Assembly (NCBI GenBank): GCA_036782715.1 | Contig: DAIPYN010000001.1 | Span: forward strand, 1 to 64,000 | Reading direction: 5' to 3' | DNA from: UBA3478 sp036782715 | Lineage (GTDB): Bacteria > Bacteroidota > Bacteroidia > Flavobacteriales > Flavobacteriaceae | DNA length: 64,000 nt | Shown: positions 16,625 to 25,646 of the stretch, piece by piece | Layout: each line of letters begins with the position of its first letter | Position numbering within the stretch: the first letter of the stretch is position 1 | Position numbers and translations under genes: made by a program | Notes under the pieces: generated by a model | Databases searched by the model: none | What the model was told of the DNA's origin: nothing | What the model saw: the letters and a program-made list of their open reading frames with translations, nothing else

Positions 16625-19229
16625 TCGGTTATCACTGATTATTGTCTTGTTATTGGCAATGGGAGGTTGGGTAAACGCCCAAGAAGCAAATTCTACCCCA
16701 ACAAAGAAAACCTATATCATTGGTAAAGTTGAGGTCACTGGTCTTCAGAGTTATAACGAGCAAACCGTTAAAACCTTCGCTGGTTTTAGAGAAGGACAAT
16801 TTATCACTCTCCCTAGCGAAGAAGTATCTGCAAGTATTAAGAAACTTTGGAATCTAGAACTGTTTAGCGACGTAGCTCTGTATTATACCGATGTTAGAAA
16901 CGATTCCATTTTTTTAGAACTAAGTATCAAAGAACGACCTACTCTTGATGAGGTTACGTTTTATGGAATTAAAAAGGGGAAAACAGAAAGTATTATCGAG
17001 GATACTGATCTTAAAAAGGGAAAGAAAATTACTGAAAGCCTTATTGCCAATACGATCAATTTTCTTGAAAACAAGTACAAAGAAAAAGGGTATCTCAATG
17101 CCAAGACCTTTATTGCTACTGCTGCCGACACCTCTGGTGTAAATACTCAAGATTTAATCGTTAATTTAAAGAAGGGTAAGAAGGTAAAGATCGGAGAAAT
17201 TTCATTTAAAGGCGCTGAAAAACTGAATACTTCAGTGCTCGAGAAGGCCCTTAAGAATACGAAGAAAAAGAAGATTTATCGTTTTTGGAAAAAGTCGAAA
17301 TACATCGAGGATGACTTCGAAGAAGATTTAGTGAATCTACGTGATGCTTATGCTGAAAGAGGTTATCGAGATGCTAGGATAGTTAGCGACTCTACCTACA
17401 CCATAGATGATGAAACTATTGGGATACAAATAGAACTTGTTGAGGGAAATAAATACTATTTCGGAGATATCGACTTTGTAGGGAATACCGTTTATGATGA
17501 TAAAAGCCTAGCTTCTGTTCTAGGGATAAAAAAGGGGGATACCTACAATGGTGTTCAGCTTAAAAAACGCATTGCCGATAATTCAAAACCGGACGCAGAA
17601 GATTTAACCAATCTCTATCAAAACAACGGATATTTATTTTCAAGTATCAATCCAGTCGAAGTGTCTGCTCAACGGGATACGATTGATTTTGAAATTCGAA
17701 TTATTGAAGGAAAAGAAACCTTTATCAATCACGTCGATGTTTTTGGAAACGACAAGACCAACGATCATGTGATCTATCGTGAAATTCGAACAAAACCAGG
17801 TCAACAGTACAGCAAAGACAATATTATAAGAACCATTCGAGAATTAGGTCAGTTAGGGTTCTTTGATCCTGAACAAATCTCCCCAGATGTGGTCAACCCT
17901 GATCCCAATTCTGGTACGGTCGATTTAAAGTATGATCTTGTTGAGGCGGGTTCTTCTCAAATTGAACTACAAGGTGGTGTTGGTGGAGGTGGTTTCATTG
18001 GAACACTTGGGCTTTCGTTCAACAACTTCTCGATGCGTAATCTCTTTAATAAAGAGGCCTATACGCCTGTTCCAATGGGAGATGGTCAGACATTTGCACT
18101 TCGATTGCAGGCGAGCCGAACCTTTAGAGTGTACAGCTTAAATTTCGCTGAGCCTTGGTTAGGTGGTAAAAAGCCGGTTCGCTTTAACATGTCGCTTCAA
18201 AAGACGCAACAGTATGCTGCGCAGTTTAATAATGGGCGATTCGATGTGGACAAATCAAGAGGTTTTGGTATTGCCGGTATTTCTGCTGGGTTGTCAAAAC
18301 GGGTTCAATGGCCCGACGATTTCTTCGTGCTTTCACATGCGCTAAGCTTTCAGAACTACAATTTTGAAAATTACAATAACGGACTGTTTAACTTTGGTAA
18401 CGGATCGTCCAACTCGTTTTCTTACAGCTTTGGTTTGTCTAGAAGCTCACAAGGACCTAGCAGAATTTTCCCACTTACAGGTTCAAATTTTGAAATGTCT
18501 ATACGTGTGACTCCGCCCTTCTCTGCTTTCTCAAAAAAGGACTATGCGAGTCTTCGAGCTGAAATTAATTCAGTAACAGAGGAGTTGTTAGCCGAAGGTG
18601 TCAATGGGGTGAATTCGGCTGAATTAAGTAGAGATTTAGAGGCTTTAGAAGAGGAGCGATTTAAGCTATTAGAGTTCTACAAGGTCAAATTTAAAGGGGA
18701 TTGGTATACCAGAATCGTTGATAAGTTAGTTCTTCGAACCAATGCAGAGTTCGGATTCTTAGGTGCTTATAATAATGATATAGGCATTGTTCCTTTTGAG
18801 CGATTTTATGTAGGAGGTGACGGTTTAGGAAACTTTACCCTAGACGGTCGTGAGAATATCCAGTTAAGAGGGTATGAAAACAGCTCGATCACTCCTTACA
18901 CGCTAAACCCTATTACCGGACGACAAGAACAAGACGGTGGTGCGATCTACAATAAGTTCTCGTTGGAGCTTCGCTACCCGCTTACCCTTAAGCCAACAGC
19001 TTCGGTATTTACCCTAGCCTTTTTAGAGGCGGGTAATGCTTTTAACGGCTTTAACACCTACGATCCTTTCAATATGAAGCGATCTGCAGGATTTGGTGTG
19101 AGAATCTTCATGCCTGCATTTGGATTATTGGGTATCGACTTTGGATACGGATTCGATAGCGATAACACCCCTGGAGCTTTTGGTCCTAGCGGATGGCAAA
19201 CACACTTTATTATCGGCCAGCAATTCTAA
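16605..19229 (+). CDS. bamA: BamA, outer-membrane protein assembly factor
   Basis: Core of the machine that folds beta-barrel proteins into the outer membrane. The 874-residue protein has a signal peptide (LSLIIVLLLAMGGWVNAQ), five POTRA domains (about 35-440) and a C-terminal barrel ending in FIIGQQF, a typical terminal aromatic. I choose the TTG at 16605 because it places the signal peptide at the N-terminus; the TTG at 16557 lies 48 bases upstream inside uppS. A Glu-rich helical insertion (about 18550-18690) interrupts the barrel. The two skp genes follow directly. Confidence 0.94.
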   Translation: MKRLQNNRLSLIIVLLLAMGGWVNAQEANSTPTKKTYIIGKVEVTGLQSYNEQTVKTFAGFREGQFITLPSEEVSASIKKLWNLELFSDVALYYTDVRNDSIFLELSIKERPTLDEVTFYGIKKGKTESIIEDTDLKKGKKITESLIANTINFLENKYKEKGYLNAKTFIATAADTSGVNTQDLIVNLKKGKKVKIGEISFKGAEKLNTSVLEKALKNTKKKKIYRFWKKSKYIEDDFEEDLVNLRDAYAERGYRDARIVSDSTYTIDDETIGIQIELVEGNKYYFGDIDFVGNTVYDDKSLASVLGIKKGDTYNGVQLKKRIADNSKPDAEDLTNLYQNNGYLFSSINPVEVSAQRDTIDFEIRIIEGKETFINHVDVFGNDKTNDHVIYREIRTKPGQQYSKDNIIRTIRELGQLGFFDPEQISPDVVNPDPNSGTVDLKYDLVEAGSSQIELQGGVGGGGFIGTLGLSFNNFSMRNLFNKEAYTPVPMGDGQTFALRLQASRTFRVYSLNFAEPWLGGKKPVRFNMSLQKTQQYAAQFNNGRFDVDKSRGFGIAGISAGLSKRVQWPDDFFVLSHALSFQNYNFENYNNGLFNFGNGSSNSFSYSFGLSRSSQGPSRIFPLTGSNFEMSIRVTPPFSAFSKKDYASLRAEINSVTEELLAEGVNGVNSAELSRDLEALEEERFKLLEFYKVKFKGDWYTRIVDKLVLRTNAEFGFLGAYNNDIGIVPFERFYVGGDGLGNFTLDGRENIQLRGYENSSITPYTLNPITGRQEQDGGAIYNKFSLELRYPLTLKPTASVFTLAFLEAGNAFNGFNTYDPFNMKRSAGFGVRIFMPAFGLLGIDFGYGFDSDNTPGAFGPSGWQTHFIIGQQF

Positions 19230-20017
19230 TGAAAATACGACAAATTCTAACGGTGGTATTGATCGGCCTTCTGACTCAAGTCAGTTGGGGCCAACGTGCT
19301 ACCCGTGTTGGATTTATCGATACGGATTATATTCTGTCTAAAGTAGCTTCGTATGCAGAAATGCGAGCAGAGTTGTCGGGTAAAATTGAAGCCTGGAATA
19401 CAGAGATAGAACGCCGAAGAATAGCGCTTGAAGCTAAACAAGAAGAGTTGAATGCTCAGAGGGATTTTTTACCCTTGTCAATTATCGAACAGCGAGAATT
19501 AGAAATAAGTCAATTGAGTAAGGCGCTCCTTCAGTATGAGTTAGATCGATTCGGTCCTGAAGGGGATTTGATAGCCACTGAGGTGACTATAGTAAGACCT
19601 ATTCAGGATTTGATTTATGCTGCGGTGCAAGAGATCGCTGAAGCGAGAAATTTTGACATGATCTTCGATAAGTCTACAGACCTTGTAATGCTCTATTTTG
19701 ATAATCAATTTGATATCAGCGATTTAGTTATTCGAAAATTAGAGGCTGATTCTAAGGTTCGAGTGATTGGTATGTCTGAAGAATCTGAAGTTCAAGAAAT
19801 GGTTAGTGAGATCGAAGAAAAGCGTCAAACGGTTACCGAAGACCTGAATAAGGCACAACAAACTAAAGAAGAAGAGAAAAAAGCTGCACTATCCCGGTTA
19901 GAAAAACAACGTGAGGAGCGAAGAAAGGCCTATATTAGCAAACGCGAAGCGGTACTTAAAGCGCGTGCCGAGCGTCAAAAACAAATAGAAGAAAAACGTA
20001 AAGACACAATTAATTGA
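19229..20017 (+). CDS. OmpH/Skp-family periplasmic chaperone with long charged C-terminal helix
   Basis: A 262-residue exported protein. The signal peptide MKIRQILTVVLIGLLTQVSWG is followed by the OmpH segment VGFIDTDYILSKVASYAEM and a coiled-coil body. Skp chaperones carry unfolded outer-membrane proteins to BamA. This copy has about 80 extra C-terminal residues very rich in Lys, Arg and Glu (such as KEEEKKAALSRLEKQREERR), probably a long helix. Start: the ATG at 19229 overlaps the bamA stop by one base. Confidence 0.9.
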   Translation: MKIRQILTVVLIGLLTQVSWGQRATRVGFIDTDYILSKVASYAEMRAELSGKIEAWNTEIERRRIALEAKQEELNAQRDFLPLSIIEQRELEISQLSKALLQYELDRFGPEGDLIATEVTIVRPIQDLIYAAVQEIAEARNFDMIFDKSTDLVMLYFDNQFDISDLVIRKLEADSKVRVIGMSEESEVQEMVSEIEEKRQTVTEDLNKAQQTKEEEKKAALSRLEKQREERRKAYISKREAVLKARAERQKQIEEKRKDTIN

Positions 20018-20031
20018 AAATCAACTATTCC

Positions 20032-20532
20032 ATGAAACAATTTGTTCTTATTGTAATGGCATTCTTTGCTGTTACAACCTCTACTTTTGCTCAATCTAAG
20101 GTTGCTCATATCAATGTTCAGCAACTATTAAGTGATATGCCAGATATGAAGGCTGCTCAGGATGAGCTTAAAAAATTAGAAAATACTTATCGCGCTGATA
20201 TCGAGTCTTCTGTAGCTGAACTTCAAAAGAAGCTAGTTGCTTATCAAAATGAGGCAGGGAGTAAGACTGCTGAAGAAAACAAGGCTAGAGCTGATGAATT
20301 GCAGAACGCTGAACGTAACATTGCAGCTGCAGAGCAAGCAGCAATGCAGGAGTTACAGCGTAAGCAACAAGAATTATTCGCTCCGATCTCAGAGAAAGCA
20401 AAGGAAGCTATCGAAAAAGTAGCTAAGGATCAAGGATTCGATTATGTAATCGATTCAAGCCCAGGACTTAGTCTTCTAGTTGCTAATGGTACAGACCTAT
20501 TACCTTCGGTAAAGAAGGAGTTAGGATTCTAA
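20032..20532 (+). CDS. OmpH/Skp-family periplasmic chaperone
   Basis: A 166-residue exported chaperone of normal Skp length. The signal peptide MKQFVLIVMAFFAVTTSTFA is followed by KVAHINVQQLLSDMPDM, a central Gln/Glu/Ala-rich coiled coil and the C-terminal FDYVIDSSPGLSLLVANG strand region. It is a tandem paralogue of the preceding gene and last in the operon before the terminator. The TTG at 20014 would put six residues in front of the signal peptide; the ATG at 20032 is a better fit. Confidence 0.92.
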   Translation: MKQFVLIVMAFFAVTTSTFAQSKVAHINVQQLLSDMPDMKAAQDELKKLENTYRADIESSVAELQKKLVAYQNEAGSKTAEENKARADELQNAERNIAAAEQAAMQELQRKQQELFAPISEKAKEAIEKVAKDQGFDYVIDSSPGLSLLVANGTDLLPSVKKELGF

Positions 20533-20562
20533 TTTGATTACCAATTAGAAGTAGTAACTTTT

Positions 20563-20587
20563 AACCGCCCAATCGGGCGGTTTTTTT
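20563..20587 (+). terminator. Strong terminator of the nadK-uppS-bamA-skp operon
   Basis: AACCGCCC (20563-20570) pairs with GGGCGGTT (20575-20582) around the loop AATC, followed by a T-tract to 20587. The murI ATG begins at 20588, immediately after the last T. Confidence 0.93.
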
Positions 20588-21376
20588 ATGGCAAAAACGA
20601 TCGGCATATTTGACTCTGGTGTTGGCGGATTAACGATTCTCTCTTCAATAGTAACTGAGATGTCAGATTCTGCTGAATACCACTATGTAGCTGATAGCCT
20701 TTACGCTCCCTATGGTTCAAAACCAATCGAAGCGCTTTTAGAACGAAGTAGAAGAATTACTGAATTTTTGATTAGTAAGGGTTCAGAGCTTATAGTCGTT
20801 GCATGTAATACGGCCACTACTCAAGTTATTTCAGCGCTTAGAGCAGAGTTTAAAATTCCGTTTGTCGGTATCGAGCCCGCTGTTAAACCTGCAGCCCAGT
20901 TAAGTGTATCTAAACGAATCGGGGTAATTGCTACGGCTAACACCCTTAAAAGTAATCTCTTTAAGCAAACCTTAGAGACCTATGCATCGGAATGCAAAAC
21001 GTTCACTCGAATGGGTGAAGGTCTTGTTGAGGCGATCGAAACGGGAGAATTGGCATCAATAGAATTAAACGACTTAGTTCGGGATCATGTCGCTTATTTT
21101 AATTCAAATGAAATCGATGTATTGGTATTAGGTTGTACCCACTATTCGTTTGTTTCTTCGCTGTTTGAGAAGTATCTAGATCGGGGTACTTCTTTGGTTA
21201 CTCCAAATGAGGCGGTAGCTAGACGTGTTCAGTCAGTGATTGAGACTTTAGATAGTCAAGTAGGGTCTGTCAGTTCTATTTATGTTTATAGTACTTTTGA
21301 AAAGCTAGGGTCTTTAAAGAAGCTAATCGCTGCAGAAAACCTTCAAGTTGATCAGGTATTACATGCACAAATTTAA
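20588..21376 (+). CDS. murI: Glutamate racemase
   Basis: Supplies D-glutamate for peptidoglycan. The 262-residue protein has the two catalytic cysteines, C73 in VACNTATT and C183 in LGCTHYSF, and the N-terminal FDSGVGGLT motif. The start codon lies directly after the T-tract of the upstream terminator, so expression must come from read-through or from a start site inside the hairpin region. Its stop overlaps the convergent folA stop by 4 bases (shared TTAA). Confidence 0.96.
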   Translation: MAKTIGIFDSGVGGLTILSSIVTEMSDSAEYHYVADSLYAPYGSKPIEALLERSRRITEFLISKGSELIVVACNTATTQVISALRAEFKIPFVGIEPAVKPAAQLSVSKRIGVIATANTLKSNLFKQTLETYASECKTFTRMGEGLVEAIETGELASIELNDLVRDHVAYFNSNEIDVLVLGCTHYSFVSSLFEKYLDRGTSLVTPNEAVARRVQSVIETLDSQVGSVSSIYVYSTFEKLGSLKKLIAAENLQVDQVLHAQI

Positions 21377-21864
21377 ACCCTTACGAAGGTTTCTATAGTA
21401 AATGAGTAGGCGTGTCTATCGTCTGCCGGATGATGCTGTTCTTCAACTTTTTTCCATTCCTCTAAGTTGATTTCAGGAAAGTAAGTGTCGGCTTTAGGGG
21501 TGGCATGAACTCTAGTGATGATCATTTTTGTCGCTAGGGGAATAGCTTGTTTGTAAATTTCTCCTCCGCCAACGATGAATTGAGTGTTTGATGGATGCAG
21601 TTCTAAGGCAGACTCAATAGAATGAGTAATACCAAAGATTTCAAATGGAGGAACGTAGTCGGTGTTTCGGGTAACCACGATATGATCTCTATTCGGTAGT
21701 GCTTTTGGAAAGCTCTCTAATGTTTTTCTACCCATGATGATTGGGTAACCCGATGTGGTTTGTTTGAAATGCTTGAAATCATCAGGCAGATGCCATGGTA
21801 AATCTCCTGCCAAGCCCATTGCGCCATCTTCGGCGGCAGCAACAACAATGATTACTTCTTTCAT
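21373..21864 (-). CDS. folA: Dihydrofolate reductase
   Basis: Reduces dihydrofolate to tetrahydrofolate with NADPH, regenerating the cofactor used up by ThyA. The 163-residue sequence has GLAGDLPWHLPDDFKHFK, with the acidic active-site residue in the LPDDFKHFK helix, then IIMGRKTLES and IVGGGEIYKQAI, the standard DHFR segments. It overlaps thyA by one base, so the two are translationally coupled. Confidence 0.97.
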   Translation of the reverse strand: MKEVIIVVAAAEDGAMGLAGDLPWHLPDDFKHFKQTTSGYPIIMGRKTLESFPKALPNRDHIVVTRNTDYVPPFEIFGITHSIESALELHPSNTQFIVGGGEIYKQAIPLATKMIITRVHATPKADTYFPEINLEEWKKVEEQHHPADDRHAYSFTIETFVRV

Positions 21865-22688
21865 TATACAGCAACTGGAGCTTTGATGGTTGGGTGTGGG
21901 TCGTATCCGATCAATTCGAAATCCTCAAAGGTGAAATCGTCTATGTTTTTGATCGCCGGATTTAATTTCATCGTCGGTAATGGGCGACAATCTCTCGAGA
22001 GTTGCAGGTCAACCTGCTCTCTATGGTTACTGTAGATGTGAACATCGCCAAAGGTGTGTACAAAATCTCCAGCCTCTAAACCGCAAACTTGAGCGACCAT
22101 TAGCGTAAGAAGGGCGTAAGAAGCAATATTAAATGGCACCCCAAGAAAGACGTCTGCACTGCGTTGATAAAGTTGACAGGACAACTTATTGTCGGCCACA
22201 TAAAATTGAAAGAAGGCATGGCAGGGAGGTAAAGCTGCCTTGCCGTTAGCTACATTTTCTGCAAAAGGCTTCGAGGTGTCTGGCATTACGCTAGGATTCC
22301 ATGCGCTTACCAACATCCTTCTACTATCTGGATTGGTTTTCAGGGTGTGGATCACCTCCTTTATTTGATCGATACCTTCTGAATTCCAATTACGCCATTG
22401 ATGACCATAAACAGGACCTAAATCTCCATTGTTATCGGCCCATTCATTCCAAATACGAACTCCATTTTCAGTGAGATAATTGATGTTTGTATCTCCCTTT
22501 AGAAACCAAAGTAGTTCATAGATGATCGATTTTAAATGTACCTTTTTGGTAGTTACCATCGGAAATCCTTCACTAAGATCGAATCGCATCTGATATCCGA
22601 AAACACTTTTTGTTCCAGTGCCTGTTCGGTCTGTTTTCTCCGTTCCGTTTTCTAAGATATGTTTGAGTAGATCATGATAAGCTTTCAT
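21864..22688 (-). CDS. thyA: Thymidylate synthase (ThyA type)
   Basis: Converts dUMP to dTMP using methylene-tetrahydrofolate. The 274-residue protein has RTGTGTKSVFG at 21-31, the nucleophile C156 in LPPCHAFFQFYV, and the dUMP-binding RSADVFLGVPFNIASYA. It is about 10 residues longer than the E. coli enzyme because of an insertion (PDTSKPFAENVANGKAA) just before the active site. It is coupled to folA and downstream of nupC, so the operon links nucleoside uptake to thymidylate and folate. Confidence 0.97.
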   Translation of the reverse strand: MKAYHDLLKHILENGTEKTDRTGTGTKSVFGYQMRFDLSEGFPMVTTKKVHLKSIIYELLWFLKGDTNINYLTENGVRIWNEWADNNGDLGPVYGHQWRNWNSEGIDQIKEVIHTLKTNPDSRRMLVSAWNPSVMPDTSKPFAENVANGKAALPPCHAFFQFYVADNKLSCQLYQRSADVFLGVPFNIASYALLTLMVAQVCGLEAGDFVHTFGDVHIYSNHREQVDLQLSRDCRPLPTMKLNPAIKNIDDFTFEDFELIGYDPHPTIKAPVAV

Positions 22689-22723
22689 ACTTTGAATTTA
22701 CCGATTTTTTGAATGTTAAACCT

Positions 22724-24016
22724 TTAACCTAGAATCATTCCTGCAATCGTTGCGGATAGCAGGGATGCGAGTGAGCCTGCGATGAGTGCTCTAAAACCGA
22801 GTTCTGATAAAGTTTTCTTTTGACTTGGAGCAATGGTTCCTATTCCGCCTATTTGAATACCGATAGAAGCAAAGTTGGCAAAGCCACAAAGCATGTAGGT
22901 TGCCATAAGTACTGATTTATCATAAGTTAGATGAACTGCAGCAGCCATATTCTTTAATTCGGCTAGTTGGGTATAGGCTACAAATTCTGAGGCTACCAGC
23001 TTGATTCCTAAAAGTTGCCCCATTAGGTTAAGATCTTCACTGGCTACACCAATGATATACATCAGGGGAGCGAAAATGGTTCCCAAGATAGATTCTAGGG
23101 ATAACTCGGTATATGAGGAGTTGGCCGCGATCCAATCATTAATTCCAGTTAGGTCTCCAACTCCTGTTAAAATTCCATTGATCATGGCAATAAATGCGAT
23201 GAATACCAGTAGCATCGCACCCACATTTAAAGCAAGCTTCAAACCTTCCGTGGTTCCGTTTGAAAGCGCATCAAGGGCGTTAGAACCTACTTCTGTATCA
23301 CTTACTTCGATTTTTTCATCAATCGGTTCTGTTTGAGGAACCATCAATTTAGCGATGATGATTGCTCCTGGAGCTGCCATTACTGAAGCTGCTATAAGGT
23401 GGCGTGCAAATGACAGTCGAAGTTCGGGGTCGGTACCTCCTAAAAAACCTATATAAGAAGCTAAAACCCCTCCGGCTACTGTTGCCATCCCTCCAGTCAT
23501 AACCAGCATTACTTCAGAGCGGTTCATTTTAGCGAGATAGGCTTTTATTAATAGTGGTGCCTCTGTTTGTCCTAAGAAGATGTTACCCGCTACAGAAAGA
23601 CTTTCAGCCCCAGATATTTTGAGTGTTTTGGTTAGTAACCAAGCGAGGCCACTTACTATCTTCTGAATAATCCCTAAATAATATAGAATAGAGGTAAGGG
23701 CCGAAAAGAATACAATCGTGGGTAAGATTTGAAAGGCGAATACATAACCAATCGCCGGTTCGCTTACATTAATTAAGTTGCCAAAAAGAAAGGCGCTTCC
23801 GCTTTCTGTAAATTCTAGCACCGCGGTGAAAAAACCACCTAAAACATTGAAAAAAGATTTTACCCATTCTACACGTAAAACTCCAAAGGCTAGAATAAAT
23901 TGAAGTGAAAGTCCGATGAATATGGTTTTCCATCGGATTGCCTTTTTATGAGTGCTTAGGAGATAAGCGATCCCTAAAAGGAATAGGATTCCGATAAACC
24001 CTTTTATAATAGCCAT
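22724..24016 (-). CDS. Concentrative nucleoside transporter (NupC/CNT family)
   Basis: A 430-residue inner-membrane symporter that takes up nucleosides with H+ or Na+. The family features include the GQTEAPLLIKAYLAKMNRSE stretch, then VMTGGMATVAGGVLASYIG and the C-terminal LCGFANFASIGIQIGGIG. About ten hydrophobic segments are visible. It ends 35 bases before thyA and starts 3 bases after the nuclease-family gene, in a minus-strand operon. Confidence 0.94.
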   Translation of the reverse strand: MAIIKGFIGILFLLGIAYLLSTHKKAIRWKTIFIGLSLQFILAFGVLRVEWVKSFFNVLGGFFTAVLEFTESGSAFLFGNLINVSEPAIGYVFAFQILPTIVFFSALTSILYYLGIIQKIVSGLAWLLTKTLKISGAESLSVAGNIFLGQTEAPLLIKAYLAKMNRSEVMLVMTGGMATVAGGVLASYIGFLGGTDPELRLSFARHLIAASVMAAPGAIIIAKLMVPQTEPIDEKIEVSDTEVGSNALDALSNGTTEGLKLALNVGAMLLVFIAFIAMINGILTGVGDLTGINDWIAANSSYTELSLESILGTIFAPLMYIIGVASEDLNLMGQLLGIKLVASEFVAYTQLAELKNMAAAVHLTYDKSVLMATYMLCGFANFASIGIQIGGIGTIAPSQKKTLSELGFRALIAGSLASLLSATIAGMILG

Positions 24017-24019
24017 GAT

Positions 24020-24661
24020 TTATTGGTTTCGTTGTTCAAGTTCGTCTCTAAGAGCTGCTGCCTTTTCGTAATCTTCATCTTCTACCGCTTTTTTAAGCGC
24101 CGCTTTAAGTTGTTTTTCACTGTAGCTTTTGAAGCGTGTTGAGCTAGGATTGGACTCTTGAGTTTTTTCTTCTTTTTCGCTCGTTGACTCTGTCTCTAGA
24201 TGAGCAAGATCTCTGGTGTTAGATGTAAGGTCTTTTGACTCGGCATCGACGTTTAATTCAATGCCGGCCCTTTCTAGAATATCGGGATAGGTAAAAATCG
24301 GCGCGCCCGTTCGAACTGCAATTGCTACAGCGTCGCTAGTTCGGGCATCGATAAGTTCTTCTTGCTGGTCTTTTTTGCAAACAAGACTGGCATAAAATAC
24401 GCCCTCTTCTAATTTATGTATGATGACTTCCTTGACCTTAACTTCAAATCGATCAAGACACGATTTGAGTAAATCATGGGTTAGGGGTCTCGGTGGTTTG
24501 AGATCCTCTTCTATCGCAATAGCAATGGATTGTGCCTCTGCCGCACCAATAACAATAGGGAGTTTTCGACTGCCGCTCTCTTCACTTAAAATAAGTGCAT
24601 AGGCCCCTTGCTGGGTTTGACTATAAGAAATGCCCTTAACGGTTAGACTCACGAGGTTCAT
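24020..24661 (-). CDS. Bifunctional nuclease family (DUF151) protein with a C-terminal UVR motif
   Basis: A 213-residue protein. Residues 1-140 are the BFN/DUF151 domain, with LILSEESGSRKLPIVIGAAEAQSIA and the later DARTSDAVAIAVRTGAPIFT. After a polar linker the last 30 residues form a UVR helix pair (LKAALKKAVEDEDYEKAAAL), like the UvrB-UvrC contact motif. Plant members have nuclease activity; the bacterial role is uncertain. It lies between nupC and etfA in the same operon. Confidence 0.9.
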   Translation of the reverse strand: MNLVSLTVKGISYSQTQQGAYALILSEESGSRKLPIVIGAAEAQSIAIAIEEDLKPPRPLTHDLLKSCLDRFEVKVKEVIIHKLEEGVFYASLVCKKDQQEELIDARTSDAVAIAVRTGAPIFTYPDILERAGIELNVDAESKDLTSNTRDLAHLETESTSEKEEKTQESNPSSTRFKSYSEKQLKAALKKAVEDEDYEKAAALRDELEQRNQ

Positions 24662-24683
24662 AAGAGGGCAAAATAAGGGATTT

Positions 24684-25643
24684 TTACGCGTTTTGTGCCT
24701 TAAAAACCTTCAATTTTTCAATAAGTTGAGGAACTACGGTAAATGCATCACCGACAATACCGTAATCGGCTGCCTTAAAGAAAGGAGCCTCAGGATCATT
24801 ATTGATAACTACTTTAACTTTTGAAGCGTTGATTCCTGCCAAGTGCTGAATTGCTCCAGAGATTCCAATGGCAATATAGAGGTTAGTGGCCACGGGTTTT
24901 CCTGTTTGTCCGACGTGTTCACTGTGAGGTCTCCATCCTAAATCTGAAACGGGCTTGGAACATGCGGTAGCTGCCCCTAAAACTTCAGCGAGGTCTTCAA
25001 CGAGATGCCAGTTTTCAGGCCCTTTTAATCCGCGCCCAGCAGAAACAACGATGTCAGCATCGGCGATGGTTGCTTTTCCGTCTGCTGTTGTTTGGTTGGT
25101 TACCGTTACCCGATCATCATTAAGTTCAAAAGTCATTGTTTCTACTTTAGACGTAACGTCGTTTTCATGAACCCCAAAGCTATTTTTACTCAGTCCGATA
25201 ATGCATCGATCTGACTTAGAAGAGGTATAAGCAAAGCCTTTGTTAGTAAAGACGGTTCTCTTAAACGCAGTCTTACCTTCAATATTCTCTGGAAGGGCAA
25301 TCACATTAGGTATAAAGCTAGATCCGCTTTGAGCAGCGATCATGCCTCCGATGTATTTTGAATCTGCACTTGAGCTAATAACTAAGTATTGGGCGCCACT
25401 TTTCTCAAATGCTGCGGATAGTAGTGAAGCGTATCTCTCGGCTGTAAACGTATGTAGTGATTCATTGGATATGCTAATGATTTGATCGAGTCCTCCAATG
25501 CTTTCTGGGGTATCATTATTAATGACTAATCCAATAGCCTCTGTACTGAGTTGACTAGCTAGAGCACTAGCATAAGATGCCAGTTCGTATGCTGATTTTT
25601 TGTAGGCTTTATTTTCTGATTCTAAATAAACAAGTACTGACAT
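24684..25643 (-). CDS. etfA: Electron transfer flavoprotein subunit alpha
   Basis: The FAD-binding half of ETF, which passes electrons from acyl-CoA and other dehydrogenases to the quinone pool. The 319-residue protein shows the C-terminal FAD domain with VSAGRGLKGPENW, then GWRPHSEHVGQTGKPV and IAIGISGAIQHLAG, the ETF-alpha signature. It begins 3 bases after etfB. Confidence 0.97.
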   Translation of the reverse strand: MSVLVYLESENKAYKKSAYELASYASALASQLSTEAIGLVINNDTPESIGGLDQIISISNESLHTFTAERYASLLSAAFEKSGAQYLVISSSADSKYIGGMIAAQSGSSFIPNVIALPENIEGKTAFKRTVFTNKGFAYTSSKSDRCIIGLSKNSFGVHENDVTSKVETMTFELNDDRVTVTNQTTADGKATIADADIVVSAGRGLKGPENWHLVEDLAEVLGAATACSKPVSDLGWRPHSEHVGQTGKPVATNLYIAIGISGAIQHLAGINASKVKVVINNDPEAPFFKAADYGIVGDAFTVVPQLIEKLKVFKAQNA

Positions 25644-25646
25644 GGC

